From positions 434,001 through 498,000 of the forward strand of contig JAVXUO010000522.1 of assembly GCA_033065855.1 (NCBI GenBank): a DNA stretch of 64,000 nt, given 5' to 3'. Shown here one piece after another: positions 22,646-35,173 of the stretch; the first letter of the stretch is position 1, and every line of letters begins with the position of its first letter. Source of the DNA: Escallonia rubra. Its lineage: Eukaryota > Streptophyta > Magnoliopsida > Escalloniales > Escalloniaceae. The notes under the pieces were generated by a model. That model was not told the origin of the DNA. It saw only the letters and a program-made list of their open reading frames with translations, and made no database searches. The position numbers and the translations under genes are program-made.

Positions 22646-23101
22646 AGGAGTCTAAGGAAAAAGGATAATGTTGCTCATGACGTTGGGCAACAACAGTTAA
22701 TCAAACAATTCAAAGTCGAATTTATTTTTTGACAAATTTAGGTTTACTTTTTTTTACTTTGGTATTTCATTTTCGTACATCTACATTTGAATGTAATGAT
22801 TTCGATTTAAATGAAGAAACAAATCCGTGTTCGACTTCCCACAAGTTCATGTAATTAACCCGTATTATTTATCCTTTAAGCGGTTAATACCTAGGTCTAC
22901 CAAATTTTGAGTTGTTTATATAAGAGTGCAACTCGGTTCAAACCTAAGAACCTTTCATGCATGGAGTTGTGCACGAACCCAAGGAGCTACAACTGCTACA
23001 GGTGCATTGATCGATCAAGCAAGGACAAAAGTAAGCCCAATAGTGTCAGTCCATTTATATATGTTAACTCCTATTAACATGGGCATAAAGTATAAAAATA
23101 G
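22646..23101. other. Unassigned sequence; left flank of the LTR element
   Basis: AT-rich with no recognised gene. The last five bases, AATAG (23097-23101), are the left target duplication of the element that starts at 23102. Confidence 0.6.
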
Positions 23102-23689
23102 TGTTCCTAATCTACTTTGGTCGCACCCAAGGGCCCACGGCGAGTCCCGTTCTGTGCGACACGTCATCATAGTCAACGGTCAATTTTTTAATGCTCCCAA
23201 GACGGTCAAAGCGACACATACTCAAGTCACGTGCATTTTCTCCTTGTGAAACAACCTTGGTGTGCCTCCTCCCCCCCCCCCCCTTTTTGGGGGTCGGCCG
23301 CCTTCCCCTTGAGGGGGGGTTGATCACCTCATTCACCAACGCATGATTGCTCTCCATTGGCCTTACGCCGTTCACGACCCCTGCCGTCGCCAGCGCGTCG
23401 ACTCCGCGGCGCCAGTCACGCGCCGTCTCCTCGACACCTGTCGTCGCGAACTCACTCCATCGCGCCCATGCGCCGCGCCACTGTTACAGTCGTGCCCCCA
23501 GCTCTCTATTACACTACCATGCGGCCGGCACCTCACTCACTCCACTGCACCCATGCGCCGCGCCGCTGATACAGTTGCGCCCCGCGGCACTCTGTCATAC
23601 TACCATGCCCCCGTGTTGGTCCATTCTTTCACCACACCATGCGCACCTTGCCTTGGTCGTGGAACATGCTTCGACCCACTCTCCGAAGT

Positions 23690-24600
23690 GTGCAGCATCC
23701 TGCGGGGATATGTGACTCCTCCGGGACACTATCTCCGACAGTGAGCTCCAAGTAGTCTGGCATGAGCACTCCCATTCCTCCAGGTAGACGGCTCCTCTGG
23801 GATGCTATCTCGGCCTGTTAGGTAGGCGACTCCTCCGGGACACTACCCTGGGATGCTCCAAGTGCTTCGGCACAAGGACTCACCCGAGGGGATAGGCGAC
23901 TCCTCCGCGACACTATCTCTGCCAGGGAGCTTCAACTCCCCTTCTGCTAGGTAGACGGCTCCTCCGGGATGCTACCTCGGCCCGTCAGGTAGGCGACTCC
24001 TCCGGGACACTTCCTTTGCACGCTCCGAGTGCTTTGGCACAAGGACTCACCCCCGGGGATAGGCGACTCCTCCAGGACACTATCTCTGTCAGGAAGCTTC
24101 AACTCCCCTTCTGCCAGGTAGGCGGCTCCTTCAGGATGCTACCTCGGCTCGTCAGGTAGGCGACTCCTCCAGGATACTACCTTGGCGCGCTCCGAGTGCT
24201 CTGGCACAAGGACTCACCCACGGGAATATACGACTCCTCTGGGACACTATCTCTGTCAGGGAGCTTCAACTCCCTTTCTGCCAGGTAGACGACTCCTCCG
24301 GGATGCTACCTCTGCCCGTCAGGTAGGTGACTCCTCCGAGACACTACCTTGGCACGTTCCGAGTGCTCCAGCACAAGGACTCACCCGCGGGGATAGGCGA
24401 CTCCTCCGAGACACTATCTCTTCCAGGGAGCTTCAACTCCTCTTTCGCCTGGTAGACTGCTCCTCCGAGACGCTACCTCAGCCCATCGGGTAGGCGACTC
24501 CCCCGGGACGCTACCTTGGCGCCTTCCGAGTACTCTGGCACGAGGACTCACGCGCGGGATAGGCGACTACTCCGGGATACTATCTTTGCCAGGGTGTTTG
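23690..24600. repeat. Tandem array of about 160-180 bp units in the 5' LTR
   Basis: About five imperfect copies of a unit hold GGCGACTCCTCCGGGACACT, CTGCCAGGTAGACGGCTCC, GTCAGGTAGGCGACTCC and TGGCACAAGGACTCACCC. The same unit occurs with fewer copies at 31840-32400 in the 3' LTR and in the solo LTR at 11220-11690. Confidence 0.85.
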
Positions 24601-24937
24601 CATGATTAGCCTACGTGCTCCGAGACGGGAGCAGGTCTCCGAAGGGCATCGCGCCTACTCTGCCTGGCAGTTGGGCATCAGGTCTTCCCCACCGTTGCCA
24701 GGCACATGGGACTCTGCAAGGGCCTTGGACTGGTGGCTAGATCAAGAGGGTTGTCTAGCAACACCAGTGCTGTAGTAGCCAGTCTTTCCAGACAGACAGA
24801 GCAACGCTGTGAACAGCAGGCTAGGTGAATATCTGATCTGACAGTCCGTGGAACACAGGCACATGTGGACCCCTCGCTGACGTGTCACTCTCGGGGAGCG
24901 CAACGTGTCGCTTGATCATATCAATTATCTCAACCTC

Positions 24938-24945
24938 TATAAATA
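24938..24945 (+). promoter_or_regulatory. TATA box of the 5' LTR
   Basis: TATAAATA within CAACCTCTATAAATAAGGG, about 310 bases before the LTR end. This is the likely promoter for the element RNA. Confidence 0.7.
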
Positions 24946-25258
24946 AGGGTCTTGAGAATTCATTTGGGTGGCTTGAAAATTTTCAGAACTCACTTTCTCA
25001 CTCTAGAATTCTGGAGAGAGAAACACACAGGACCTCGACTCTGGACCTAAGCATCAAACTGTGACTGTCGTCGTGTATTCACCCCGTGCCATCGCCCTTG
25101 CAGCACTGCCATCCTCAGGCTCTGTCTGGAAAGCCCTTGGTATCTACCCTTGCTTCATCCTTACTGTGTCCCACATCAGCATACTTGGCATCCGACTCGG
25201 ACTGCATTCCTTGTGGCACCTCCACGTCGACTGCGAACCCACTTCCTTGGCATCATTT

Positions 25259-25276
25259 TGGTGACTCTGCTAGGGA
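25259..25276 (+). other. Primer-binding site of the gag-only element
   Basis: TGGTGACTCTGCTAGGGA starts three bases after the 5' LTR. It begins with TGG, the complement of the tRNA CCA end. Tat-lineage elements such as Ogre carry a very similar site; the exact tRNA was not verified here. Confidence 0.65.
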
Positions 25277-25449
25277 GGTGAGCATCATAGTGCAATTCAT
25301 TCCTTGCCTGACACACCCAAGCAACCATGCCTTAACAACGTAGGGCTACCGGGCTTCCAGCCAAAGTCTCAACCCAGCCATCCAAGAGAAGCATCAACTC
25401 GAGGACCAAGAGGATACCAACCATAACTAACTCTAGCCTCTCCCCCAAG

Positions 25450-28400
25450 ATGGATGCACCCAAAGTGGCTGCAATCGTCAACACCACAATTCAACACCTT
25501 ACTCCTACCATCACCGAACTCCAAGACTCTCAATCTTCTCCCATGGCTGTCATCTTAGAAATGCAGAAATCAATCCAAGTCTTGACTTCACGGTCACCGA
25601 CTTTTCAAAGCCTCAGAGCTACCCACCATGTGCCCGCTGCTCACCCTGCGTAATCCCAAGCTCTGGGGTTAGCCCCTGCTCCTCAGATCCAGCCTTCAGG
25701 GCCTGGACTAGTTCTAGATACTGCTCAAGTCCCAGTGTCTCGACCATCGCTTCTTTGGTCATCTGGGCCCTCGACAGTAGGACTCGCGGCACCTCAGCCC
25801 GCGGTGCCACGCTTTACCCTTGTTCGGAGTACTTCGGAGACTCGTGACTCAATTGAGAAGGAACCTAACCCTAACATGGTCGGCCGACACCTGAACATCA
25901 GTCATCGACCCTTCCTGACGGCCAACCTCCTATCGCTAGCACTACCCATGTGCAAACCACACCCCCAAGAAGTTGTTCCCCACCACCAACCCTTCTCTAC
26001 CATTATCATCCCATCAATGCCTCAGGTCACCCCATTAGGGGGCTCGGGTGCTAGGATCATCCCAACCGGGCACAAACCCCATCATGCTTCATATGTAAGA
26101 CCCCAAATAATATATAATTAATTATTTTAATTGTTGGACTACTTTTGAAGTTTTAATAATATTTTAGAATTCCTTTTGAATAAGTAACATATCTTTAGGG
26201 GCCTATGGAGTAATTTACCAAGTTTAGAGAAATAAAAAGACTAGTTAGTTTGTGTTTTATCGTTAAATTAAGTCTGATCTTTTAGAGAGAGGAAAAGAAA
26301 GAGAAAACTAGGGTTTTGGAGGATTGCAATATTCTGTGCACAATTGGTAAGATTTTTGAACCCACTTTTGATTATAAGGATAAATTAGATGATATTAGAA
26401 TTGTGGTTGTTAAGATTTTAACGTAAGTGGGTTAATTATAATATCTAGGTTTTGAGGTTTTCGGAAGCGATCGCAATTTGGTGAAGACTATTATATAAAT
26501 TTGAGGTAAGGGTTTCATGTTTAGATCCGCATCATATTATTATGTCACGGTATTTCGATTTTGAATCAACGATAAAATGTATCTTTTATCAAAATTATCG
26601 TTATTTGCTTTGAAATTGTATTTCTTTTCTTATCGAATTGGTGATTTACCCATCTCAGATTTTTTTTTTATCGTTATTCGTTTGCTGTATACTCACTATT
26701 TTCGCCGTTGCCCTCTACTGTTTAGTCGTACTGTGCAGTCCAATTTTCTTCCTTTCTCTGCACGGTGGCTGCCCACTGCCCAGTAATAATATTCAGAATA
26801 CACATCATGCCCCCATCATCAATCATCAATTGGTCTAAGAAACTTTCAGGTTCTTAGGTTGAAGGAGTACGTAGCCGGGCAATTGGAAAAAGAGTGGCTT
26901 TTTCCGCCACGTGTCACTTTTTAGTTGGTCCAATAGTTTTGTCTTCCATTTACTCTATGTTTCGTTATTTTATAATTCCGTACTCATACGAATCCAGATT
27001 CAAGCAATTCAACTTCCGTTGAACTCGATATCTTGTCCTCTTCGATTTAAGTCTAATATTGAGTACTTTTCAAAATCGTTTTGTCATTCTTTTTGAAATT
27101 CGAAGTTTTGATACTTTGTGGGTTCGATACTTTTGAGATAATTTGATGTCCATTGGACTCCCTTTGAATTGAACTAATTTTAGAACCTTCACGTGCTTAG
27201 GTTAACGTGATGCCATGACATGATATGACAATTGCTACCGGTATGCAAACTTTGAACTTAGAACATTCACGTACTGAGGTTAACGTGTTTTACAGTCACG
27301 TATTACGTGATTGTATCGTATTCGATTATTAGTTCAATTATTCGAATGTGTTCCGTTAACTTTGACTTTGATTTGATATTTGACGGATTGGAATGTCCCG
27401 AAGTGGGATTATTGGTCGTGCTAAGATTTTCAATCGTTTTTGCACTTTGTTTTCATATGCTTTGTTTGGACTCAGCTATACATTATTGGATACCAGCGTT
27501 GTACTCTGTGGGTGTGTGCGTGTAATCTTNACTGGGCTATGTGCTCACCCCCTTTCTTTCGACATTTCAGGTAATTAAGCTGAGACGGTTTAGAGGAGTT
27601 AATAGCATTATGCTTAAGCTTGGAGTGAACTTTAATTGATAATTTTCTTAGTAGCTTTGAAATAAGAACAATGTAATAGTTTTTGATATAGTGACTTTTG
27701 GTACCCCAATGTTTGGGAAGTGACTATTGTTATTAGATTTCCGCTGCATTTATTAGACTTTGATACATTTAGAGCTCTGATTATCATTTTGAGGTTATGT
27801 TCTTGGTAAAATTCTTTGGGTATTATATTTCTAGTACACGGGTATATTTTGAAATAGTACGTGTAGGTCCGCCTCCGAGTCGGGGCGTGACTCATATGTC
27901 ACCAAGCATGATCTGACGCCATCCCTCACCGACTCAGACATTCATCCTTGCCGCACTCCTTCTCTAACATCACTACAAAGCCCTACCCTATTAAGTACAA
28001 GCAACCACCATTCACCATGTTCAACGGCAAAAAGGGCAATGCCCAGGGGCACCTCACCCATTTTGCTGGCTCTCTAGAGCACTACGGGGAGGACGACACT
28101 TTAAAGCTTCAGGAATTTCACAAGTCCCTAACTGGCCTCGCCTACTCTTGGTACCACCAGATCCCCGACAGTACTATACACTTCTGGTCTTACATGGTCA
28201 GCTCTTCCTTGACAAGTTTCACTATGAAACGAAGCGTGCGATCGTTGTTGACATTGCTGGAATCCGCTAGAACCCCGGGGAAGACCTCAATGCCTATGTC
28301 ATACGATTTCATCATAAGTGCTTCGAGGGCACTGAATTTAGCAAAGATGAGAGCCTTGTACCCATTTTCATCTAGAACATAAAAGACACCTACAAGGTCT

Positions 28401-28835
28401 ACCTTGAAAACATCCAGTTGGGACATCTTAAGGAAGCTACGCGACGTACCTATGACTGGGTCAGTCTGTCAAAGACCCTGAAGCCCCAAACTCAACTTGC
28501 CCTGACCGCGACGGTGGAAGCAGCCAGTGACAACGACAACAGCAAGAAGCGCCAATCCCAAAGAAGGGATCAGCGCCTTGACAAGAGAAGGCAACCGACG
28601 CCTGCCCCAGAATACCCATGCGACTTAAAGACTGTCAGAGCTCTCCTCGAGACCTGGATCAACGACAATACCATAACCCTTCCAGATGCCAAATTTGAAC
28701 CTACCCCGGAAGACTTAGCCCATCCCAACTAATGTCCCTATCATCGAAAAGTTGGTCACGGCCTCAAGTGGTGCAGGGGGGCCTCAAGGTCGCCTTCGCT
28801 GACAAGATTGTATCTGGCAAGCTCAAACTCTAAGT
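25450..28835 (+). pseudogene. gag of the family A element, split by a solo LTR
   Basis: The N-terminal part (25450 to about 26093) is Ser/Pro/Thr-rich with stops, including one at about 25651. After the inserted LTR, 27948-28382 holds a Gag core with PFTMFNGKKGNAQGHLTHF, EFHKSLTGLAYSWYHQIPD and FWSYM, like the Retrotrans_gag domain that forms the particle shell. 28418-28732 continues with a basic linker (SKKRQSQRRDQRLDKRRQ). After a stop, CPYHRKVGHGLKWC at about 28737-28778 is a zinc-knuckle-like CxxH..GH..C motif seen in Tat Gag. Frames change at about 28380. No pol domain follows. Confidence 0.8.
26094..27891 (+). mobile_element. Solo LTR of another family inserted in gag
   Basis: The insert starts TGTAAGACCCC and ends CGGGGCGTGAC, near-inverted ends seen in LTRs of Tekay/Del-type chromoviruses. 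TCATA lies on both sides (26089-26093 and 27892-27896), a 5-bp duplication. The gag frame context resumes on the right. It is 1798 bp, and no PBS or coding region was seen, so it is a solo LTR. The final base is C rather than the usual CA. One base at 27530 is unresolved (N). Confidence 0.82.
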
Positions 28836-31101
28836 GCAGAACATGTTCCACATCCGCCCAAGCTCTGGCCTGCCTAATTGCATTTGCGACACTTGTAATT
28901 TTCCCTTCATTTTGTAAGTTTTCATGTACTCAATCCCCATGTACCAAGGCATGTTGCCTACTTTTGTTATCAATGAAGTTATATTTTCCAAACTTAGACA
29001 ATTTTCAAGCTACATTGCTCTTGCACAAGTCTACTAACACCACCCTTGATACCATCACCCACCCCCTAGGGGGCTTCACCCCTTCCCTACCCTTTCTACC
29101 TCACATTGCATGGTGACATGGTAGGTGGTGCGCGGGGTGGATCGAGCCATGCTACCTAAGTCACCTCTGTGACTCAGCGGTTCATCAATACCATCCCGCC
29201 ATCCCAAGCCCCCACCTCACATTCATCCTTCCTGCTCGCGGTCGGGTCACCACCCTCAGTAGCCTCCCTCGGCACCCTTGCCCGAACTCCACTCTTTCTT
29301 TTCTGGGACTTAGAAAAAAAATTCTTCCATGTAGCCCCTCACCCCTCTCATCCTCTTTCCAACACTTAGAAAAAATTTCCACAAAAAATTTCACCCCCCT
29401 CCATCCTATGCTCCCTCCAACCCAACACTTAGAAAAATTATTAAAATCTTTCATCCCCCATACCCCCCCCCCCCCCATATCTTATCCTCTCTTCAACAGT
29501 TAAGAAAAATTTTAACAAAATTTTTCATACCCCTTCCACCACCCCTCTCATTCTCTTTTCTACACTTGAAACAATTTTCATCAAAACATTTTCATACCCC
29601 TCCAACCGCCTCTTCATCAAAACATTTCATACCCCTCCCACCACCCCTCCCATTCTCTTTATATATTCACTTTGAAAACTTTCCTTGAGTGCCGAGAAAC
29701 ATAAAAAAAGGAAATTAGAAATTCAAATTCAAAATTCAATAGCAGAACCCACATGCGAGAACCTGTCTGACCCGCTAACCCGTTATCCGACCCACCTGAC
29801 CCTACCCTGTTCCTTTCTCCTAACCCTAATTATCATGAAACCCTAATCTATATCTTCTCCCTAGCGTCGCACCCCCTTTGCTCCGATGTCACCCCTCGGC
29901 CTCGCCAGTGCCGGCAGCCCCTGCCGGTCATCGCCCCCCACTGTCAGCGACCCCCACCACCCTCATCATCCTTCTCTTCTCTACCCCCTTCCGTCGTCCC
30001 CCGGCGACAGCCTCGCCCTCGCCCCATTTCCCTTACTCTTTTTTCATCCCCCACCTCGGCCGACCCCCCTACTCCCGATGATCCCTCCCAACACCGTCGA
30101 ACCCCCACCCCAACCGACCCTTCTACCTGCGTGACCCTTCTGGCCAACCCACATGCCTAGCATGAGGCCAACCTTTTGCCCTCCCCCCCCCCTCATTTCC
30201 CCCACTTTAGCCAACGTCACTACTTCGGCCTCCATCACCTTCCTTCTTGCCGGCCTCCACCTTCACCCTCGGCCTCCATCGCCTTCCACCCTCGTCGACC
30301 TCTATCCCCTTGGTCTCTACCCTTCACCCTCGGCCACCCCAACTCAAGGCCCCTCATTCGACCTCCTTAACCCCCTAACCCACACTTCGGCCAACCCATT
30401 ACCCCTACTTCGGCCACCCACTTTGGCCAACACTCCCAAGGTCGGCTCTTTCACTACCCCTTTGACCTTCCTACCTAAACACCACGGCCTACAACCAAAG
30501 CCGACAAACCACCCAATCGATCGACCCCCTGCGATCGACGATCCTTGCTTTACCCTCTCGATCGACACCGACGGCTGACCCCAAGAATGACCCCTCACTT
30601 CGGCTGACCTCTCAAGGCCGATGATCCCCCTTTGGCATCTTCGACCCACACCATCGGCCTCTACCCACGTCGGCCGAACATCACAAAGTTGCACACCGCG
30701 CACCCTGCGCCACTTCATGTCGGTCCCTCCCTTACCCATTTCGTCACTTCTTTCTACACTTAGAGAATTTTTTTTTGCAACTTTAACCAAACTCGTGTTG
30801 ATCGTGCCTTTGCACCCATCGTCGTGCTCCTGTGTTGATGATCAACCATACCCAGGCTACAGTAGGTGGTGCACAAGTTGGCTCAAGCCACCTTCTCCCC
30901 GCCCTCGTCGTTCCGTGACGACTGCGCCCCTGCGTCCATTGTCGTGCTCCCACATCGACATCCAGGCATTCCAAGGCTTCAGTAGGTGGTCCACAAGGTG
31001 GCTCGAGCCACCTGTTCTTCACCTTCGTCATTCAAAAATGACGTCAGTGACTCTCTGGCCAATAGACATCAGAAATTCTTCTAAGTATGAACTTACGAAT
31101 A
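28836..31101. other. Non-coding interior of the gag-only element
   Basis: In place of pol there is C-rich low-complexity sequence. About 29310-29660 is a tandem repeat of roughly 70 bp (CACTTAGAAAAA, TTTCACCCCTCC, CATTCTCTTT). About 29870-30600 is rich in CGGCC and CCACC words, similar in style to 4830-5210. A 130-bp direct repeat lies at about 30808-31025 (CATCGTCGTGCTCC, CAGTAGGTGGT.CACAAG, GGCTC.AGCCACC). Long open frames here are Pro/Ser/Thr-rich artefacts. Confidence 0.75.
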
Positions 31102-31157
31102 TGAGTGCGGTGCCTGTTCGGGTTGCCCCTCTTCGCACACCACACACAGGGAGCTTA
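31102..31157 (+). other. Conserved internal end and polypurine tract before the 3' LTR
   Basis: Matches 5555-5610 of the PMD-bearing element and ends CACAGGGAGCTTA before TGTTCCCAA. Sharing of this short end and of the LTRs shows that the two elements belong to one family, although their interiors differ. Confidence 0.75.
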
Positions 31158-33083
31158 TGTTCCCAAACTACTTTGGTCGCATCCAAAGGCCCACGGCAGG
31201 TCCCGTTTTGCACGACACGTCACCATAGTCAACGATCAATTTTTCAACGCTCCCAAGCCGATCAAAGTGACACATACTCAAGTCACGTGCATTTTCTCCT
31301 TGTGAAACAACGTTGGGCGTGCCTCCACCGAAATTTTAGGGGTTGGCGCCTTCCCCTTTAAGGGGGTCAGCCGCCTTCCCCTTCAAGAGGTCGGCCACTT
31401 TCTCCTTGAGCAGTTCGACCACCTTCCACGTAGGGGGCTAGGCCATCTTCCTATTCAAAGAGTTGATCACCTCATTCACCAACGCATGATTGCTCTCCCT
31501 TGGCCTTGCATCATCTGTGGCGCCCGTGAGTCGACTCCTCGGCGTCCGTCATCCTAATCACGCCCAGTCTCCCTGACGCATACCGTTGCATATTCACTCC
31601 GCCTCGCCCATGCGTCGCCCCACTGATACAGTTGGATCTATATCACACTACCAGGCCACTGGCACCGCACTCACTCTGTCGTGCCTATCTGCCGCCTCAC
31701 TGATACAGTTGTGCCCCCCGGCACTCTGTCACACTACCACGCCCCGGCGTTGGTCCATTCTTTCACCACACCATGCGCACTTTGCCTTGGTCAAGGAACA
31801 TGCTTCGACCCACTCTCCAGAGTGTGCAGCATCCCGCGGGGATAGGCGACTCCTCCGGGACACTATCTCTGCCAGAGAGCTCCAAGTGCTCTGGCATAAG
31901 GACTCATTCCCCTTCCGCCAGGTAGAAGGCTCTTCTGGGATGCTACCTCAGCCCGTCAGGTAGGTGACTCCTCTTGGGACACCACCCTGGGGCTCTCCGA
32001 GTACTCTGGCACAAGGATTCATCCATGGAGATAGGCGATTCCTCTGGGACACTATCTCTGCCAACGAGCTTCTACTCCCCTTCCGCCAAGTAGACGGCTC
32101 CACCGAGATGCTACCTCGGCCCATCAAGTAGGTGAATCCTCCGGGACACTACCTTGGTGCACTCTGAATGCTTTGGCACAAGGACTCACCCACGGGGATA
32201 GACGAATCCTTCGGGACACTATCTTTGCCAGGGAGCTTCAACTTTCATTCTGCCAGGTAGACGGCTCCTCTGGGATGCTACCTCAGCCAGTCAGGTAAGC
32301 GACTCATCTGGGACACTTCTTTTCAACGCTCTTAATGCTCCAGTACAAGGACTCACCTGCGGGGATAAGCGACTCATCTAGGACAATATCTCTGCCAGGG
32401 TTTCTGCAGGACTAGCCTATGTGCTCCGGCACTTGGGGCTTTCATTAGTACCCCTAGAGACTATGACCACTGGGTCATTCCGAGATGAGAGCAGGTCTCC
32501 TGAGGGCATCACGCCTAGTCCGCCTGGCAGTTGGGTTTTGGTCTTCCCCACAGCTGCCAGGCCTGTGGGAGACTGCAAGGGCCTAGGACTAGTGGCTAGA
32601 TCAAGGGTGTTCTCTGGCCACACCAGCACTATGGGAGCCAGTCTTTCTAGATATACAGAGCGACGCTGTGAGGAGTAGGCCAGGTGAATATGCAATCCGA
32701 CAGTCCCTGAAGCACCGGCACCTGTGGACCCCTCGGTGACGTGTCACTCCCGGAGAGCGCCACGTGTCGCTTAATCACATCATTATCTCAACCTCTATAA
32801 ATAGGGGTCTTGAGAATTCATTTGGGAGGCTTGAACATTTTTAAAACTCACTTTCTCGCTCTAGAATTTTGGACCTAAGCATTGAAGTGTGACTGTCGCC
32901 GTGCATTCACCCCGCGCCATCGCCCTCGTGGCACTGCCATTCTCAGGCTCTGTCCGGGAATCCCTTGGTCTCTGCCTTTTCTCCATCCATGTTGTGTCCC
33001 ACATCAGCATATTTCGCATCTGACTCGAACAGCATTCCTTGTGGCACATCCACGTCGACTGCAAACCCATTTCCTTGGCATCA
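31158..33083 (+). repeat. 3' LTR of the gag-only element
   Basis: 1926 bp. It holds the tandem array at about 31840-32400 with fewer units than the 5' LTR, and a TATA box (TATAAATA) at 32796-32803. It is followed by AATAG. Confidence 0.9.
32796..32803 (+). promoter_or_regulatory. TATA box of the 3' LTR
   Basis: TATAAATA in the same context as in the 5' LTR copy. Confidence 0.65.
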
Positions 33084-33088
33084 AATAG

Positions 33089-35165
33089 TTTAATTGCACA
33101 CCAATGCAACTAAAAACCTATGGCCAGAGTTTAGATCTAACTCAAAAAATTTGATCTCTTATTTATTAGGCACCCATAACGGACTAAAGTACTATTTTTC
33201 CACGATTAACGTCTAAATTATTGAAGTAACAAAAAATCGCTTCGCTACACATAGTAAGCTTCAGTATGCACGTTTTGGTTTCTTAAACTTTAATACTAAT
33301 CAAGATGCAAAAGGTGCATTCCTTTATTGTTAAAAATTGCGTGCATTTTAAATATGATTGGATTCTTTGTTGAAATTAGCATTTTTAATGTTCTAAGTGT
33401 GCATTTAATGTCATTTGATAGCAAAGTAGTAGAGTTTGTAGTTACAATCTGCTTGAAAAAAAAATTAACAGTCTTAATTACATTGAGTACCTAAATTTAG
33501 TTTATCCATAAAAATTGTACCTTAAGCAGCTAGCAAATACATTAGGTCGTTAAACCAAATTCCTTTGCACTATGCTAAGAACTTATTATTTGGATTTTGT
33601 TGGCACCGACCTTCCAAACACAAATAATAATTGATTATAGTCACGAGAAAGTTTTTACAATGAAAAAGACAAACATAATGCAATGTTTGTAACAAAAGAT
33701 AGCATGACTACTTTTCACGATAAATATATACAAAGAAATGCACTGTGTCAACTATAGGTGCACACTAGCAAGAAATGTTAAAAAAAACGAGTTAATGCAA
33801 ATTTTATGATCATCTATCTTTTCGATAAGAACAAATGATGTAAAATCAGCAACGATTGAATAAGATGTATTAAATACATATAAATGATTTAGCGACAAAA
33901 TATTTTGTCCAAATACCATCATCTCCTGCTCTAATAAATAGCTATTGCGGAGAAATGTGGCCTCTCACGGCATTATCATTTACTTTAAAAAATAAAAATA
34001 AGAACAAAAAAATCTTATGTGTACTCTTATATCAGAATGGACGCATTGAGAGAGGACATGATACTTAGGGCAAGCTAGCAAGATTAAGAAGAATGAGACA
34101 ACTGTTGCTTCAGCGAAATGAAGACCCTGGGCAACCAATGATTAGGGCATTAATGATGGAAATGGAGAGACACGCAAGGACTTTTCATGTCTCTCTCTTA
34201 TGTGCAAAACGAGCATGCGGAGCTCATATTAATGTCCCTCAATTGCAGATAGTGTCATGTGTCACCAAGCACGTCCGTCTCCAAATGTAAATTCCAAACA
34301 AATTATGTAACATGTAGAGTATCAGAGTGCAACAACCATGCACGGAATTGCTCTAGTTTCAAATGGTAATTTTGAAAGCAACAAAGAAATGAAACTAAAC
34401 GTAGATTTGTTAACATTCTTGAGTGATAAACTGAAATTCTTTGATTTTTTCCGTTGTTAAACCAAAAGTTGTTAAGTTTAACTTTTCTATGGTTTAGGCC
34501 CAAACGCTCAACATTACATAGACATGCAAGGTGGTGATGAGGTTGTGTGACATCGCAACCGCACGGAGGAGGCAACTTCAGTGGACAACTCCAATTTTTC
34601 TCCACTAACCGGTATGCATTTTACAACTAATTTATGAAAATATTTTTTTCTTCGGCATATCATTTGTTCTTCTCACACAATGCAGAGTACCACATATTAT
34701 AATCGTTGTAATGCCAGTTCAAATCACTATATGTTCCACAATTTGTGATCAATCGGTGGATTTATGAACTACCACCCGCCCCAGCCCACCGTCCTCTCCA
34801 CGGTATAAATAGTCATGGATGGACCATAACACCTCCCTCCACTCCCAAAAAAATACCCCACCATATGCGCGCGGGCGCACATACTTTCAAAAAGGGCATG
34901 AACATTTTTTTTCCTTACCACCCCTACGCACCCAATATTTTTGCAAGAAATTTGTAGTGGACCAAAAATATATTTAAAACCAGCTTATGGTGAAAATTCT
35001 AAAGCATAAATTTACACTTATTTGTAGTAACCTCAACAACCCACTCTAGAAGATGGCAAGTCACGGTACGCTCAGTGTTTACTCAAAGATACTCTACATG
35101 TTCTGCGTGTCATGCACTCATGTGGCTTTAGGAAAAGACAACTCAAAGCCCCTTAACTAATCCGA
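33089..35165. other. Helitron interior upstream of Rep/helicase, unassigned
   Basis: Mostly AT-rich. One open frame at 34093-34290 (65 residues, basic start) was not recognised; it could be part of the N-terminal leader of the Helitron protein. The segment 34745-34950 is C-rich with a TATAAATA at about 34803 and resembles an unrelated promoter piece. No other gene was seen. Confidence 0.5.
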
Positions 35166-35173
35166 CATTCCAA

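Larger units (their letters stand above)
23102..25255 (+). repeat. 5' LTR of the gag-only element
   Basis: 2154 bp, with a C-rich run at about 23268-23283 and a large tandem array at about 23690-24600. It differs from its 3' partner by many substitutions and in repeat number, so the insertion is not recent. Confidence 0.9.
23102..33083 (+). mobile_element. Complete gag-only LTR retrotransposon of family A (TR-GAG-like)
   Basis: The 5' LTR (23102-25255) and 3' LTR (31158-33083) share the family A start TGTTCC and end GGCATCA. AATAG flanks both sides (23097-23101 and 33084-33088). A primer-binding site follows the 5' LTR and a polypurine tract precedes the 3' LTR. The interior carries a gag-like region but no protease, reverse transcriptase, RNase H or integrase was seen, and no PMD gene. 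This fits the TR-GAG class of non-autonomous elements, which would depend on a relative such as element 1 for enzymes. Total length is 9982 bp, including a solo LTR of 1798 bp inserted in gag. Confidence 0.9.

Noticed and set aside
23690..24600. CRISPR-like array
   Set aside because: The units are long imperfect tandem repeats in a plant LTR with no unique spacers.
29185..30790. Several open frames of 60-148 residues
   Set aside because: They lie in C-rich low-complexity DNA, on both strands at once, without recognisable motifs.
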